The notes below the pieces were generated by a model. The model was not told the origin of the DNA. It did not search any database and saw only the letters and a program-made list of their open reading frames with translations. DNA of 6,894 bases, taken from the NCBI GenBank assembly GCA_029974875.1, contig JARKQP010000022.1:1-6894 (forward strand), written 5' to 3'. A program made the position numbers and the translations under genes. Shown one piece after another: positions 1 through 6,481 of this stretch (its first letter is position 1; the number at the start of each line of letters is the position of its first letter). This DNA is from Mobilitalea sp. Lineage in GTDB: Bacteria > Bacillota_A > Clostridia > Lachnospirales > Lachnospiraceae.

Positions 1-401
1 TCCATACCCATTTCCTCAATAAAAGGCAGGTCCACCGTGATGACGGAGGTAACATGGCCTAAATTTCCTTCGCTAAAAAAGCCCATGGGCAATCTGCGCA
101 GCTTATCGCCAAGTGATACGCGCTCCCTTTCGCATAGCTCATACCCTGTCCCGCTTTCCAAGGAAACGAACCAATAGCGCAGCACCATACGGACCAGTAA
201 AGAAAGTATTAATATAACTGCAAACAGGATAATGTCCCTATGTACCAGTGTTTCCTCCAAAGCCCGGTCAATAACCTGCCAGATCAATACAATGGGCACA
301 CTGCTTATGATGCCCTCGATAAAGCTTAACACAAAGGAAAGCCTCAAGCGTCCCGCATATCCGCCTGAAAAACGTAAAACCCGAAGTACAAATTTTAACA
401 T
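1..401 (-). CDS. ABC transporter, membrane domain plus ATPase type (N-terminal part only)
   Basis: This is the first 133 codons of a second half-size ABC transporter; the rest lies beyond the left window edge. The protein starts MLKFVLRVLRFSGG and has two hydrophobic stretches at about residues 20-45 and 56-78, typical of the first helices of an exporter-fold transmembrane domain. After them comes the usual cytoplasmic-loop pattern (RVSLGDKLRRLPMGFF, then a G and V-D segment) that carries a coupling helix in this family. The ATPase domain would follow outside the window. The start is supported by a strong AGGAGGT ribosome site lying inside the end of the preceding gene. Only one nucleotide separates the preceding stop codon from this ATG, so the two genes are almost certainly co-translated and their products probably form a heterodimer in the membrane. 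The substrate cannot be read from this fragment. A siderophore or tetrapyrrole importer similar to YbtQ or IrtB is an inference from context. Confidence 0.88.
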   Translation of the reverse strand, partial: MLKFVLRVLRFSGGYAGRLRLSFVLSFIEGIISSVPIVLIWQVIDRALEETLVHRDIILFAVILILSLLVRMVLRYWFVSLESGTGYELCERERVSLGDKLRRLPMGFFSEGNLGHVTSVITVDLPFIEEMGM

Positions 402-402
402 G

Positions 403-2154
403 CTACACCACCTCCTGTTTTTGTGTCTGATATTTCCAATCAGCCGTGGCTTCATAACGCTTCCACATATGCTGATACTCTTTGGAAGCTGCCAATAATT
501 CGGAATGGGTTCCCATGGCTGCAATTTCTCCCTGCTTTAACACCAAAATATTATCCGCATGCATAATCGTGGATAATCTGTGGGCAATAACCAGCACTGT
601 CTTTCCCGATAAAAGCTCGTTTAATGCCTCCTGTATCAGATCCTCATTTTCTGTATCCGTACTTGAGGTTGCCTCGTCCAAAACCACAATGGGTGAAGCC
701 TTCAGCATCGCCCTTGCGATGGTAATTCTTTGGCGTTGTCCACCGCTTAACCGGTCACCTGCTTCGCCCACCCTTGTCTGGTAACCGGAAGGAAGTCCTG
801 CTATAAAGTCGTGGCATCTTGCTTTTTTAGCGATGTCTACCACCTCTTCGTCTGTTGCTTCCGGATTTCCATGACGGATGTTCTCCATAATGGTTGTGTC
901 AAAAAGGAAGCTGTCCTGTGCGACATAGCTGACACTGTCCATCAGCGTATCAAAGGAGTATTCCCTGATATCAAGGCCGCCCAGCTTAATACTTCCGCTT
1001 TTGACATCCCAAAAACGTGCCAGCAGCCTGCCTACCGTGGATTTTCCTGCCCCGGATTCACCGACCAGCGCCGTCACCTGCCCCTCCCGCGCCACGAAAT
1101 TAATATTTTTAAGTACCTCCTTTTCCTGATAGGCAAAGGTTACATCCTCAAAGGTTACATTATAATCTGTCATTTTTTCTTTTACATGGCCGGGCTTCAT
1201 GTCCGGCTGGTCATACAATACCTCGATACGCTTATACTTTTCCGTCAAGGTGGGCAGGATCGGTATAAAGGTAACCAGCTTCATAAACATTGGGCCGATT
1301 GCCAGGGCAAATAAAAGGCTGAGCACTAACGCGGCAAATCCAAGGCTGCCCTCCAGATAAAAGAGCATTCCAAATGGCAGTACGAACAGCCAGGTTGCCG
1401 GTAAAATAACCCCATACACCGCCATGTACTTCCAGCAGCTTTTATACCAGGCCAAAGAAAATTCTTTATATTCCCGGATTGCGGTACGGTATTGTGCAAA
1501 GGACGTATCTCCCTTGACAAATACCTTTATGACCTTCATACCCCGGATATACTCGACGATGCTGTTATTCATATTCTGTGAGCTCTGATAATAATGGGCC
1601 AGCTTTTTTGAGGAATTCTTCCCCATTATGCCGATGACCAGCATACCAATGGGTAAAACAGCAAGTGACAGAAGTGCCAGACGCCAATCAACCAAAAGCA
1701 TTGCCAGGAAAGTAACTATAATCCCCAAAATATTGCCGATACCTTCCGGAATACCATGTGCCAGCACCAGCTCCATGGCTTCAATGTTTTCCACAAAAAT
1801 TTTCTTAAGCTCTCCGCTGCCGTATTGCTGGATATTGCCCATGGGTATATTCAGCAATTTATCAGCAGCATGCTTTCTCATTCCTGCAAGTGTATTATAC
1901 GCAAGATGATGGGAAGCCTTTAAGCCGTATTCCGTCGCTATGTTTTTAAGCAGCAGGGAAATCAGTATAATAATAACAGCACTGATATAAATACCAGGCT
2001 CTGTCCTTTTGCCCGTCAGCTGTATCATCATGTGGTATAACGCGTAATAGGGTACGATACTGAATATAGCCCCCGCGGACAGCAGTACGATTGCCTTCCC
2101 CATGTACTTTGTCCGCTCTTCTGCAAAGGAATATACCTTTTTAAATATCTCCAT
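403..2154 (-). CDS. ABC transporter, fused permease and ATP-binding protein
   Basis: A complete 583-residue half-transporter of the usual length for this family. The N-terminal half has about six membrane segments (roughly residues 20-42, 56-74, 137-156, 158-178, 244-266, 268-290). The C-terminal half is an ABC ATPase: Walker A GESGAGKST at 365-373, Q-loop Gln413, signature LSGGQ at 469-473, Walker B IVVLDE at 489-494 with the catalytic Glu494, and switch His525. All key residues are present, so the nucleotide site looks active. The ATG at 2154 has an AAAGGCGG ribosome site a few bases upstream. It is the first gene of a pair with the partial transporter downstream. Exporter-fold ABC proteins export drugs, peptides or lipids in most cases, but the YbtPQ and IrtAB pairs import iron-siderophores. 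The neighbouring AraC regulator and ECF operon favour the second reading here, as an inference only. A generic multidrug exporter remains possible. Confidence 0.95.
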   Translation of the reverse strand: MEIFKKVYSFAEERTKYMGKAIVLLSAGAIFSIVPYYALYHMMIQLTGKRTEPGIYISAVIIILISLLLKNIATEYGLKASHHLAYNTLAGMRKHAADKLLNIPMGNIQQYGSGELKKIFVENIEAMELVLAHGIPEGIGNILGIIVTFLAMLLVDWRLALLSLAVLPIGMLVIGIMGKNSSKKLAHYYQSSQNMNNSIVEYIRGMKVIKVFVKGDTSFAQYRTAIREYKEFSLAWYKSCWKYMAVYGVILPATWLFVLPFGMLFYLEGSLGFAALVLSLLFALAIGPMFMKLVTFIPILPTLTEKYKRIEVLYDQPDMKPGHVKEKMTDYNVTFEDVTFAYQEKEVLKNINFVAREGQVTALVGESGAGKSTVGRLLARFWDVKSGSIKLGGLDIREYSFDTLMDSVSYVAQDSFLFDTTIMENIRHGNPEATDEEVVDIAKKARCHDFIAGLPSGYQTRVGEAGDRLSGGQRQRITIARAMLKASPIVVLDEATSSTDTENEDLIQEALNELLSGKTVLVIAHRLSTIMHADNILVLKQGEIAAMGTHSELLAASKEYQHMWKRYEATADWKYQTQKQEVV

Positions 2155-2167
2155 AAAGATCCGCCTT

Positions 2168-2213
2168 TCTATTGAACTCTTGAGCTCTCTTATTGAATTT
2201 TCTTATTGGATTT
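2168..2213 (-). repeat. Short direct repeats in the ABC transporter leader
   Basis: Two 13-base copies stand head to tail at 2188-2200 and 2201-2213 (plus strand TCTTATTGAATTT and TCTTATTGGATTT, one mismatch). A further partial copy, TCTATTGAACT, begins at 2168. They lie directly upstream of the ribosome site of the ABC gene, so in its mRNA they read as repeated TCAATAAGA. Their role is unknown; they may be a protein-binding or translation-related element, or simple replication slippage. Confidence 0.5.
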
Positions 2214-2285
2214 TCCGTTCGGATGCTCCATAACAATAAAAAAGCACGAAGACCAAATTTTTTCAAGTCTCCTTCCCGATTATTA

Positions 2286-2314
2286 ACTTTAGCAAATAAA
2301 GTTTTGGCTTTCAA
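2286..2314 (-). promoter_or_regulatory. Possible promoter of the ABC transporter pair
   Basis: On the minus strand, TTGAAA (2309-2314) is followed after exactly 17 bases by TAAAGT (2286-2291), matching the vegetative -35 and -10 consensus at 5 and 4 of 6 positions. The -35 begins in the T-rich tail of the regulator's terminator, so initiation would restart just after the upstream unit ends. It would leave a leader of about 125 bases before the ABC gene. This is based on pattern alone, and AT-rich sequence gives such matches by chance. Confidence 0.3.
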
Positions 2315-2315
2315 A

Positions 2316-2350
2316 ACAACAAGGAACCTTTTCCGAAGGTTCCTTGTTGT
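2316..2350 (-). terminator. Intrinsic terminator of the AraC-type regulator gene
   Basis: A perfect 15-base-pair stem (arms 2316-2330 and 2336-2350) encloses a 5-base loop. On the minus strand it is followed by a T-rich run (TTTTG after the TTGTTGT at the stem foot), the expected intrinsic terminator form. It lies about 30 bases after the regulator's stop codon. It therefore separates the regulator transcript from the ABC pair, which would need its own promoter or readthrough. The tail on the plus strand is poorer in T, so termination is mainly expected on the minus strand. Confidence 0.88.
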
Positions 2351-2378
2351 ATAAATCTATTCCGTTTTATCCGGGTAT

Positions 2379-3341
2379 TTATTGGGAACCCAAAGCACTT
2401 TTGCGGTAATCCCTGGGTAAAAACCCGGTTTTCTCCTTGAACATTTTAGTAAAAGCACTGGTGGTTTTATAGCCCACCTGATTTGCAATGTCTGATACAG
2501 AGACTGTATTATCCTGCAGCAGCTTCTTTGCCTGGGCCAGGCGTACATCATTTAGATATTCAGAAATATTACACCCATACATCATTTTAAAGGTGTACTT
2601 AAGCTTGCTGATGCTCATGCAGGCCACCTTCGCCAGCTCAGACAGGCAGATATTCCCGGCATAGTGCAGCCCTATATATTCCTCCAGCTGGATCATCCTT
2701 TGCCTGTCAAATTCCGTGCAGGAAAAGGGTTTGCGCTGCTTTTCGGCGTGGTCTATGACCAGGGCAACCGCTTCATTGACTTTGCTTTCATAATACAACC
2801 GGGCGCTGTCCCCGGTCATGCGGCAATTCTGTATCTGCTTCATGACCATAAGCAGCTCCGGGCTGCTTTCCTGACTGTTCAGCGCAAGAAAGGCAGCCTT
2901 TAACCTTGAAAACCCTCCTGGCAGCTTATCTGCAATATAGGTATCATAATACTGGGGTGTAATGTTGATAGCGACACCCCGGACAGGTATCTTTCCGCGG
3001 TAGGTCGCCGTATACAAAGCATCGCTTCCGATAAAGGCTGACACACAGTCACAATTGATGGGCTTTAAACTGGGAAGCTCATAACCGTCAATGGAATCAT
3101 AATAATATAGGCTTATGTACTCTGCGGAAGGGAAGGTTTGGGTAAAATCCCTCTCAAAATACATATCACTGACGGAAATCGTGAACAAATCCTCGAAATT
3201 ATACAGCCAGTAATTTATGTTATGCAGGTCACCTCCAAGGGTAAAGCAGGTCCCAAGCTTCCCAAAAACATGCTTTTCCTTTACGGAAAAATTACCTTCC
3301 CTTAAAAAATCCAACACCATCTGCGTCGCATTATCTATCAT
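2379..3341 (-). CDS. AraC/XylS-family transcriptional regulator, PchR/YbtA-like
   Basis: A 320-residue regulator. The C-terminal part (about 215-315) is a typical AraC double helix-turn-helix domain. The first recognition unit is at about 232-252 (LSELAKVACMSISKLKYTFK) and the second at about 281-301 (VSDIANQVGYKTTSAFTKMF), followed by the family hallmark KEKTGFLPRDYR. The N-terminal 200 residues form the sensing domain and show no cupin motif I can name. The stretch near 167-195 (MKQIQNCRMTGDSARLYYESKVNEAVALV) resembles the linker region of PchR-type regulators, which sense iron-siderophores. The start at 3341 has a GGGGAG ribosome site. The gene is divergent from the ECF operon and in the same direction as the ABC pair, so it is the likely regulator of one or both. 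DNA binding is secure from the domain; the ligand is inference. Confidence 0.93.
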   Translation of the reverse strand: MIDNATQMVLDFLREGNFSVKEKHVFGKLGTCFTLGGDLHNINYWLYNFEDLFTISVSDMYFERDFTQTFPSAEYISLYYYDSIDGYELPSLKPINCDCVSAFIGSDALYTATYRGKIPVRGVAINITPQYYDTYIADKLPGGFSRLKAAFLALNSQESSPELLMVMKQIQNCRMTGDSARLYYESKVNEAVALVIDHAEKQRKPFSCTEFDRQRMIQLEEYIGLHYAGNICLSELAKVACMSISKLKYTFKMMYGCNISEYLNDVRLAQAKKLLQDNTVSVSDIANQVGYKTTSAFTKMFKEKTGFLPRDYRKSALGSQ

Positions 3342-3436
3342 ATACCAGCTCCCCTTTTTGTTTTAATAGCCAAAAATTTAGCTTGTGAAGTCAAGAATCA
3401 TGTTTCAGGATTGATTTTTGGTCCACAGCAGCTTAA

Positions 3437-3461
3437 ACTAAAAAAGTTAGTATTTACTAAC
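3437..3461. promoter_or_regulatory. Candidate operator dyad between the divergent genes
   Basis: The segment 3446-3461 is a perfect inverted repeat: GTTAGTA (3446-3452), a TT centre, and TACTAAC (3455-3461). Another ACTAA half lies at 3437-3441, making an overlapping second dyad with the TTAGT at 3447-3451. It sits about 45 bases before the ECF start codon and about 100 before the regulator start, where a repressor or activator site would act. The TTAG...CTAA form loosely recalls DtxR/SirR-type metal regulator sites, but the central bases differ. The AraC protein next door is an equally good candidate binder. I could not choose a convincing -35/-10 pair on either strand. Confidence 0.5.
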
Positions 3462-3503
3462 CAATATATCTTATTTTATCCAAAGTAGCAAGGAGGTTTT
3501 TAA

Positions 3504-4109
3504 ATGCAGGAAAAAAATAATAAATGGACATTAAAAAATGTGCTGACACTTTCTATTTTTACGGTCATAATCTATATACTGCTTATGATTAGCATGGTCG
3601 CAACCAATATACTCTTTACACCGGTGGGTGCATATTTCGCTTCTCCCGGAATATCTGCCTTAATCGCAGGACCTTTTTTCATCGTTATGGTAAATAAGAT
3701 CGAAAAACGGGGTGCTGCTTTTCTCCTCAGCTTAATTTCCGGCTTTCTATTTTTGCTTATGGGGCAGCTATATACCTTTCTTGTTTATGTAGTTTTCGGC
3801 GTCCTTGCCGAGCTTTGCTTTCCCGGAAAAAATTCATATCAGAAGCTTATCAATAATATGGGGGCTTTTTTCTTTTATATGCTGGCGCTGTCCGCGGGAG
3901 GCTTTATCCCCATGGTATTGATCCGCGAACAGTATGTTGAATGGTATAAAACTGTTGGAAATCAAGAATCTGTGTCAGCAATGATTAATGTCTATGGCAC
4001 ATTATCCGGTATCCTGATTACAACCGGCCTTACAATTGCAGGCTGTGTTGCCGGGTGCCTGATTGGGAACAGCATTCTCAGGCGCCATGTAAAAAAGGCG
4101 CGTATATAA
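3504..4109 (+). CDS. ECF transporter S component, MptD/Trep_Strep family
   Basis: A 201-residue, very hydrophobic protein with about five to six membrane segments (roughly 13-35, 49-64, 72-84, 86-105, 119-140, 165-190) and a short basic tail (RRHVKKARI). The overall pattern (KNVLTLSIFTVIIYILL, then ISALIAGPFFIVMVNKIEKRG and the GQLYTFLVYVVFGVLAEL segment) fits the MptD/Trep_Strep family of substrate-binding S components. In ECF importers the S component binds the small molecule and topples in the membrane when driven by the T and A parts. A strong AAGGAGG site precedes the ATG. The T component starts on the next base after the stop, so this is a dedicated system with its own energising module. 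Members of this family have been linked to haem uptake in streptococci and lactobacilli, but the substrate here is not proven. Confidence 0.85.
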   Translation: MQEKNNKWTLKNVLTLSIFTVIIYILLMISMVATNILFTPVGAYFASPGISALIAGPFFIVMVNKIEKRGAAFLLSLISGFLFLLMGQLYTFLVYVVFGVLAELCFPGKNSYQKLINNMGAFFFYMLALSAGGFIPMVLIREQYVEWYKTVGNQESVSAMINVYGTLSGILITTGLTIAGCVAGCLIGNSILRRHVKKARI

Positions 4110-4799
4110 ATGAAGCCAATACAAGATCCCAGGATCACGCTGGTTTCCCTGTTCGCAGTCACCGTAACCTCCTTCCTTATAGCTTCCACTATCCAGCTGC
4201 ATCTTCTGACCGGGCTCTGCCTGTTATATTTGATTTCATTAGCCAGGTTCCCATCCGCCTTAAGAAATGCTGTGATTTACATATGCCTGTGGCTGATGGT
4301 CTATCTATTGCCAACCAGTGTTGGCAGCGTTACGGTTGTATTTTTCATGTATATTAAAGTGCTCCCCATGTTTGCCATTGGTATGGTACTGATTTCCACA
4401 CCGCCAAACGTCCTTATGTGGACCGGTGCAAGAATGCATTTGCCCCAAAAGGCACTGTTAGCCATCGGGATTTTGCTCCGCTTTTTTACAGTGATCAGGC
4501 TGGAGATCCAGGCGATTTACCAGGGAATCCGTGCAAGAGGCATGTTCCCCCATTGGTACAGTGTCCTATTACATCCTGCACAGAGCTATGAATGCCTTGT
4601 TCTGCCTCTCATCCTGCGGGCTTTGAAATTATCCACGGAGCTGACCTGTGCCGCTGAATTCCGGGGTGTCGAAAGTCAGGCAATGCGGACTTGCATCTAT
4701 CAAACCGTCTCTTCCGGGAGGGTTATCCTTCGCATGGTTTGTCTTATGGCAGGCTGCGCGGTAATTTATATTTGGGGGGATTTTGCATGGTTAAACTAG
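4110..4799 (+). CDS. ecfT: ECF transporter T component (EcfT, CbiQ-type permease)
   Basis: A 229-residue membrane protein that would couple the ATPases to the S component. Hydrophobic segments lie at about 12-46, 52-80, 83-97 and 205-225. Between them is the long cytoplasmic part with the two short arginine motifs typical of T components: Ala142-Arg143-Gly144 (in YQGIRARGMFP) and Phe184-Arg185-Gly186 (in AAEFRGVES), which dock into grooves of the two ATPase domains. The second motif has Phe in place of the more common Ala. The protein is somewhat shorter than the usual 250-265 residues. Its ATG directly abuts the stop codon of the S component, and its own end overlaps the ATPase start by 13 bases. 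This is tight translational coupling and fits a complex of fixed composition. Confidence 0.88.
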   Translation: MKPIQDPRITLVSLFAVTVTSFLIASTIQLHLLTGLCLLYLISLARFPSALRNAVIYICLWLMVYLLPTSVGSVTVVFFMYIKVLPMFAIGMVLISTPPNVLMWTGARMHLPQKALLAIGILLRFFTVIRLEIQAIYQGIRARGMFPHWYSVLLHPAQSYECLVLPLILRALKLSTELTCAAEFRGVESQAMRTCIYQTVSSGRVILRMVCLMAGCAVIYIWGDFAWLN

Positions 4800-6178
4800 A
4801 ACATTTATCCTTTGTCTATGAGAATGAAGAAAACAATTGCGGGATCCATGACCTTTCCCTTCATTTGCCGAAAGGAAGCTGCACAGTCCTATGCGGCACC
4901 TCGGGCTGCGGCAAAACCACACTGCTCCGGTTAATCAGCGGTTTAATTCCCACCTTCTTTTCAGGGGACATCAAGGGAAGCCTAAAGGTCAATGGCAAAA
5001 ATCCCATTGAAATGAATGCAGAAGAAAAGGCCTTGACCTTTGGCATGGTTTTTCAGGATCCCCGGAGCCAGTTCTTCATGCCGAAGGTGTTGAATGAAAT
5101 AGCATTTTCTGGCGAGAATCTTGGAATAGCAAGAACAGAGCTTTTACATAAGGTCGAGATGGTTGCCGGACAGCTTGGCCTCTCCGGTTTGAAAAACCGG
5201 GATTTAAATTGCCTGTCCAGCGGACAAAAGCAAAAGGTGGCAATAGCCGTTGCATGCTTTTTAAATCCGCCCTTACTAATTCTTGATGAGCCCACGGCAA
5301 ACCTAGATTATGAAGGTATGGGCACACTGATAGAAATACTGGCAAAAATAAAAAATAATGGCACAACGATTCTGGTCAGCGAGCACCGGCTACACTGCTT
5401 TTTGCCCATCGCAGACCGTTATCTTTGCCTGGAGCAGGGACAGCTTGCCAGGTGCTGGAGCCAGGCTGAGTTTAAAAAAATGACCCTGGCGGAGGCTGAA
5501 AAATATGGGCTGCGCCATCCTGACAGCGGGAAGAATCCATTGATTCGGGCATGCTCTGCCGGAGATTATCTGCTGGTCGGGAAGGAGTTGGAATTCCATT
5601 ATGCAGGCCAGGCCAGCATATTAAATAAGCTGGATTTTTCCTTAAGCAAGGGCTCCGTCGTGGCTGTCGCAGGAAAAAACGGGATGGGGAAAACTACCTT
5701 CGGAAAAATACTGTGTGGTTTACTTAAGCAAAAGTCCGGGGAAATCCTATACCGGGGGAAGCCCATATCGGCTTCTAAACGCTGCCGGAACAGTTATTTT
5801 GTCATGCAGGATGCAGATTACCAATTGTACGCAGAAAGTGTCGGCAATGAACTGGTGCTTGGGAAAAAAGTGACGGAAACAATAAAACAGAGGGCTTATG
5901 CCGCCATGGAGCTGTTTGACATAATCAAGCTCAAGGACCGCCATCCTGCCTCCCTTTCCGGTGGAGAAAAACAGCGTGTAACCCTGGCAGCAGCCTATTG
6001 CTCCGATGCTGAAATCATAGTTATGGATGAGCCAACCAGCGGCCTTGATGCAATTAATGCGAAGAGAGTCGCACAGTTCATCCGGTTATTATCAGCTGCC
6101 AATAAAGCTGTCGTGGTGATAACCCACGATGAATTGTTAATACGCGCGGCATGTGATAGTACAATTGTAATAGAATAG
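4787..6178 (+). CDS. ECF transporter ATPase, two ABC domains fused in one chain
   Basis: This 463-residue soluble ATPase powers the ECF transporter and joins in one chain the two subunits that are often separate (EcfA1 and EcfA2). Domain 1: Walker A GTSGCGKTT at 37-45, Q-loop Gln90, signature LSSGQ at 143-147, Walker B LLILDE at 163-168, His200. Domain 2: Walker A GKNGMGKTT at 296-304, Q-loop Gln341, signature LSGGE at 390-394, Walker B IIVMDE at 410-415, His447. Both sites keep all catalytic residues. The start at 4787 is chosen over an ATG at 4691 because it has a GGGGGGA ribosome site and opens with the usual strand of an ABC domain (MVKLEHLSFVY). The extra 32 residues from 4691 only copy the T-component gene in another frame. 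The last codons (STIVIE, stop TAG) already lie in the 19-bp repeat array. Confidence 0.95.
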   Translation: MVKLEHLSFVYENEENNCGIHDLSLHLPKGSCTVLCGTSGCGKTTLLRLISGLIPTFFSGDIKGSLKVNGKNPIEMNAEEKALTFGMVFQDPRSQFFMPKVLNEIAFSGENLGIARTELLHKVEMVAGQLGLSGLKNRDLNCLSSGQKQKVAIAVACFLNPPLLILDEPTANLDYEGMGTLIEILAKIKNNGTTILVSEHRLHCFLPIADRYLCLEQGQLARCWSQAEFKKMTLAEAEKYGLRHPDSGKNPLIRACSAGDYLLVGKELEFHYAGQASILNKLDFSLSKGSVVAVAGKNGMGKTTFGKILCGLLKQKSGEILYRGKPISASKRCRNSYFVMQDADYQLYAESVGNELVLGKKVTETIKQRAYAAMELFDIIKLKDRHPASLSGGEKQRVTLAAAYCSDAEIIVMDEPTSGLDAINAKRVAQFIRLLSAANKAVVVITHDELLIRAACDSTIVIE

Positions 6179-6313
6179 TATAGTTGCAACGGAATAGTAC
6201 AGTTACAACAAATAATGCAGATGTAATAGAATAATGCAGTTGTAACAGAATAATGCAGTTACAACAGAATAATGCAGTTGCAACAGAATAATACAGTCTC
6301 AATAGAGTAGAAA
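6163..6313. repeat. Tandem array of a 19-bp repeat with palindromic core
   Basis: About seven to eight head-to-tail units of the form AGTTGCAACAGAATAATGC run from 6163 to 6313. Units begin at 6163, 6182, 6201 (18 bp), 6219, 6238, 6257, 6276 and 6295; the first and last are degenerate. Each good unit holds the 8-bp palindrome GTTGCAAC or a variant (GTTACAAC, GTTGTAAC). The variants of the adjacent units at 6238 and 6257 are exact reverse complements of each other, so they could pair as an 8-bp stem (6239-6246 with 6258-6265). The array starts within the last codons and stop of the ECF ATPase gene and ends before the inverted-repeat element. It has no unique spacers, so it is not a CRISPR. The unit length is not a multiple of three, arguing against a coding role. 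Function is unknown. Confidence 0.85.
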
Positions 6314-6481
6314 ACAAACTGTAAACACCCTTGATTCGAATGGCACCTTCCAGCAGAAATATTTCTTCAAAGCTGAGGGTTGACCTATCTCCATCTACTG
6401 CTGATAGAGAGCTCCTGACTATCGAATCAAGGGTGTTTCTATTTTAAATTTAAGCTATATATGGTTGATTCATTGATAATG
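6179..6481. other. 303-bp intergenic region without a gene
   Basis: This region lies between the convergent ECF ATPase and alaS genes. It holds most of the 19-bp repeat array and the 116-bp inverted-repeat element. The remaining 43 bases (6439-6481) are AT-rich, with a TTAAATTTAA palindrome, and show nothing else I can name. No tRNA or credible ORF was seen in it. Confidence 0.8.
6323..6438. repeat. 116-bp element with perfect 17-bp terminal inverted repeats
   Basis: The arms 6323-6339 (AAACACCCTTGATTCGA) and 6422-6438 (TCGAATCAAGGGTGTTT) are perfect reverse complements, separated by 82 bases. Inside, CAGCAG (6351-6356) can pair with CTGCTG (6398-6403), and GAAATATTTC (6356-6365) is itself a 10-bp palindrome, so the transcript could fold into a branched hairpin on either strand. 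The element sits between the convergent ECF operon and alaS. On the plus strand the right arm ends in TTT and continues CTATTTT, a weak U tract. On the minus strand it continues ACAGTTTGTTTTC. It may be a two-way terminator, a short non-autonomous mobile element (MITE-like) or an RNA. I see no clear target-site duplication at its edges (CTGT against CTAT) and no ORF inside. Confidence 0.8.

Noticed and set aside
811..1314. Plus-strand 167-residue ORF
   Set aside because: It lies wholly opposite the ABC transporter ATPase domain, whose motifs are intact on the minus strand. The ORF has no recognisable protein features.
4691..4786. Extended start of the fused ATPase at 4691
   Set aside because: The extra 32 residues lie fully within the T-component gene in another frame, show no ABC-domain sequence and have no good ribosome site. 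The ATG at 4787 has a GGGGGGA site and begins the domain properly.
6163..6313. CRISPR array
   Set aside because: The units are directly head to tail with no unique spacers, and there are no cas genes in the window.
6078..6317. Minus-strand 79-residue ORF with repeated LYYS/CNC motifs across the repeat array
   Set aside because: It arises from the 19-bp repeats read on the reverse strand and overlaps the end of the ATPase gene. The repeat length is not a multiple of three and no ribosome site is seen.
6323..6438. Insertion sequence or riboswitch
   Set aside because: The element is too short for a transposase and has no ORF. It lies after genes on both sides and not in a 5' leader, so a riboswitch role has no support.
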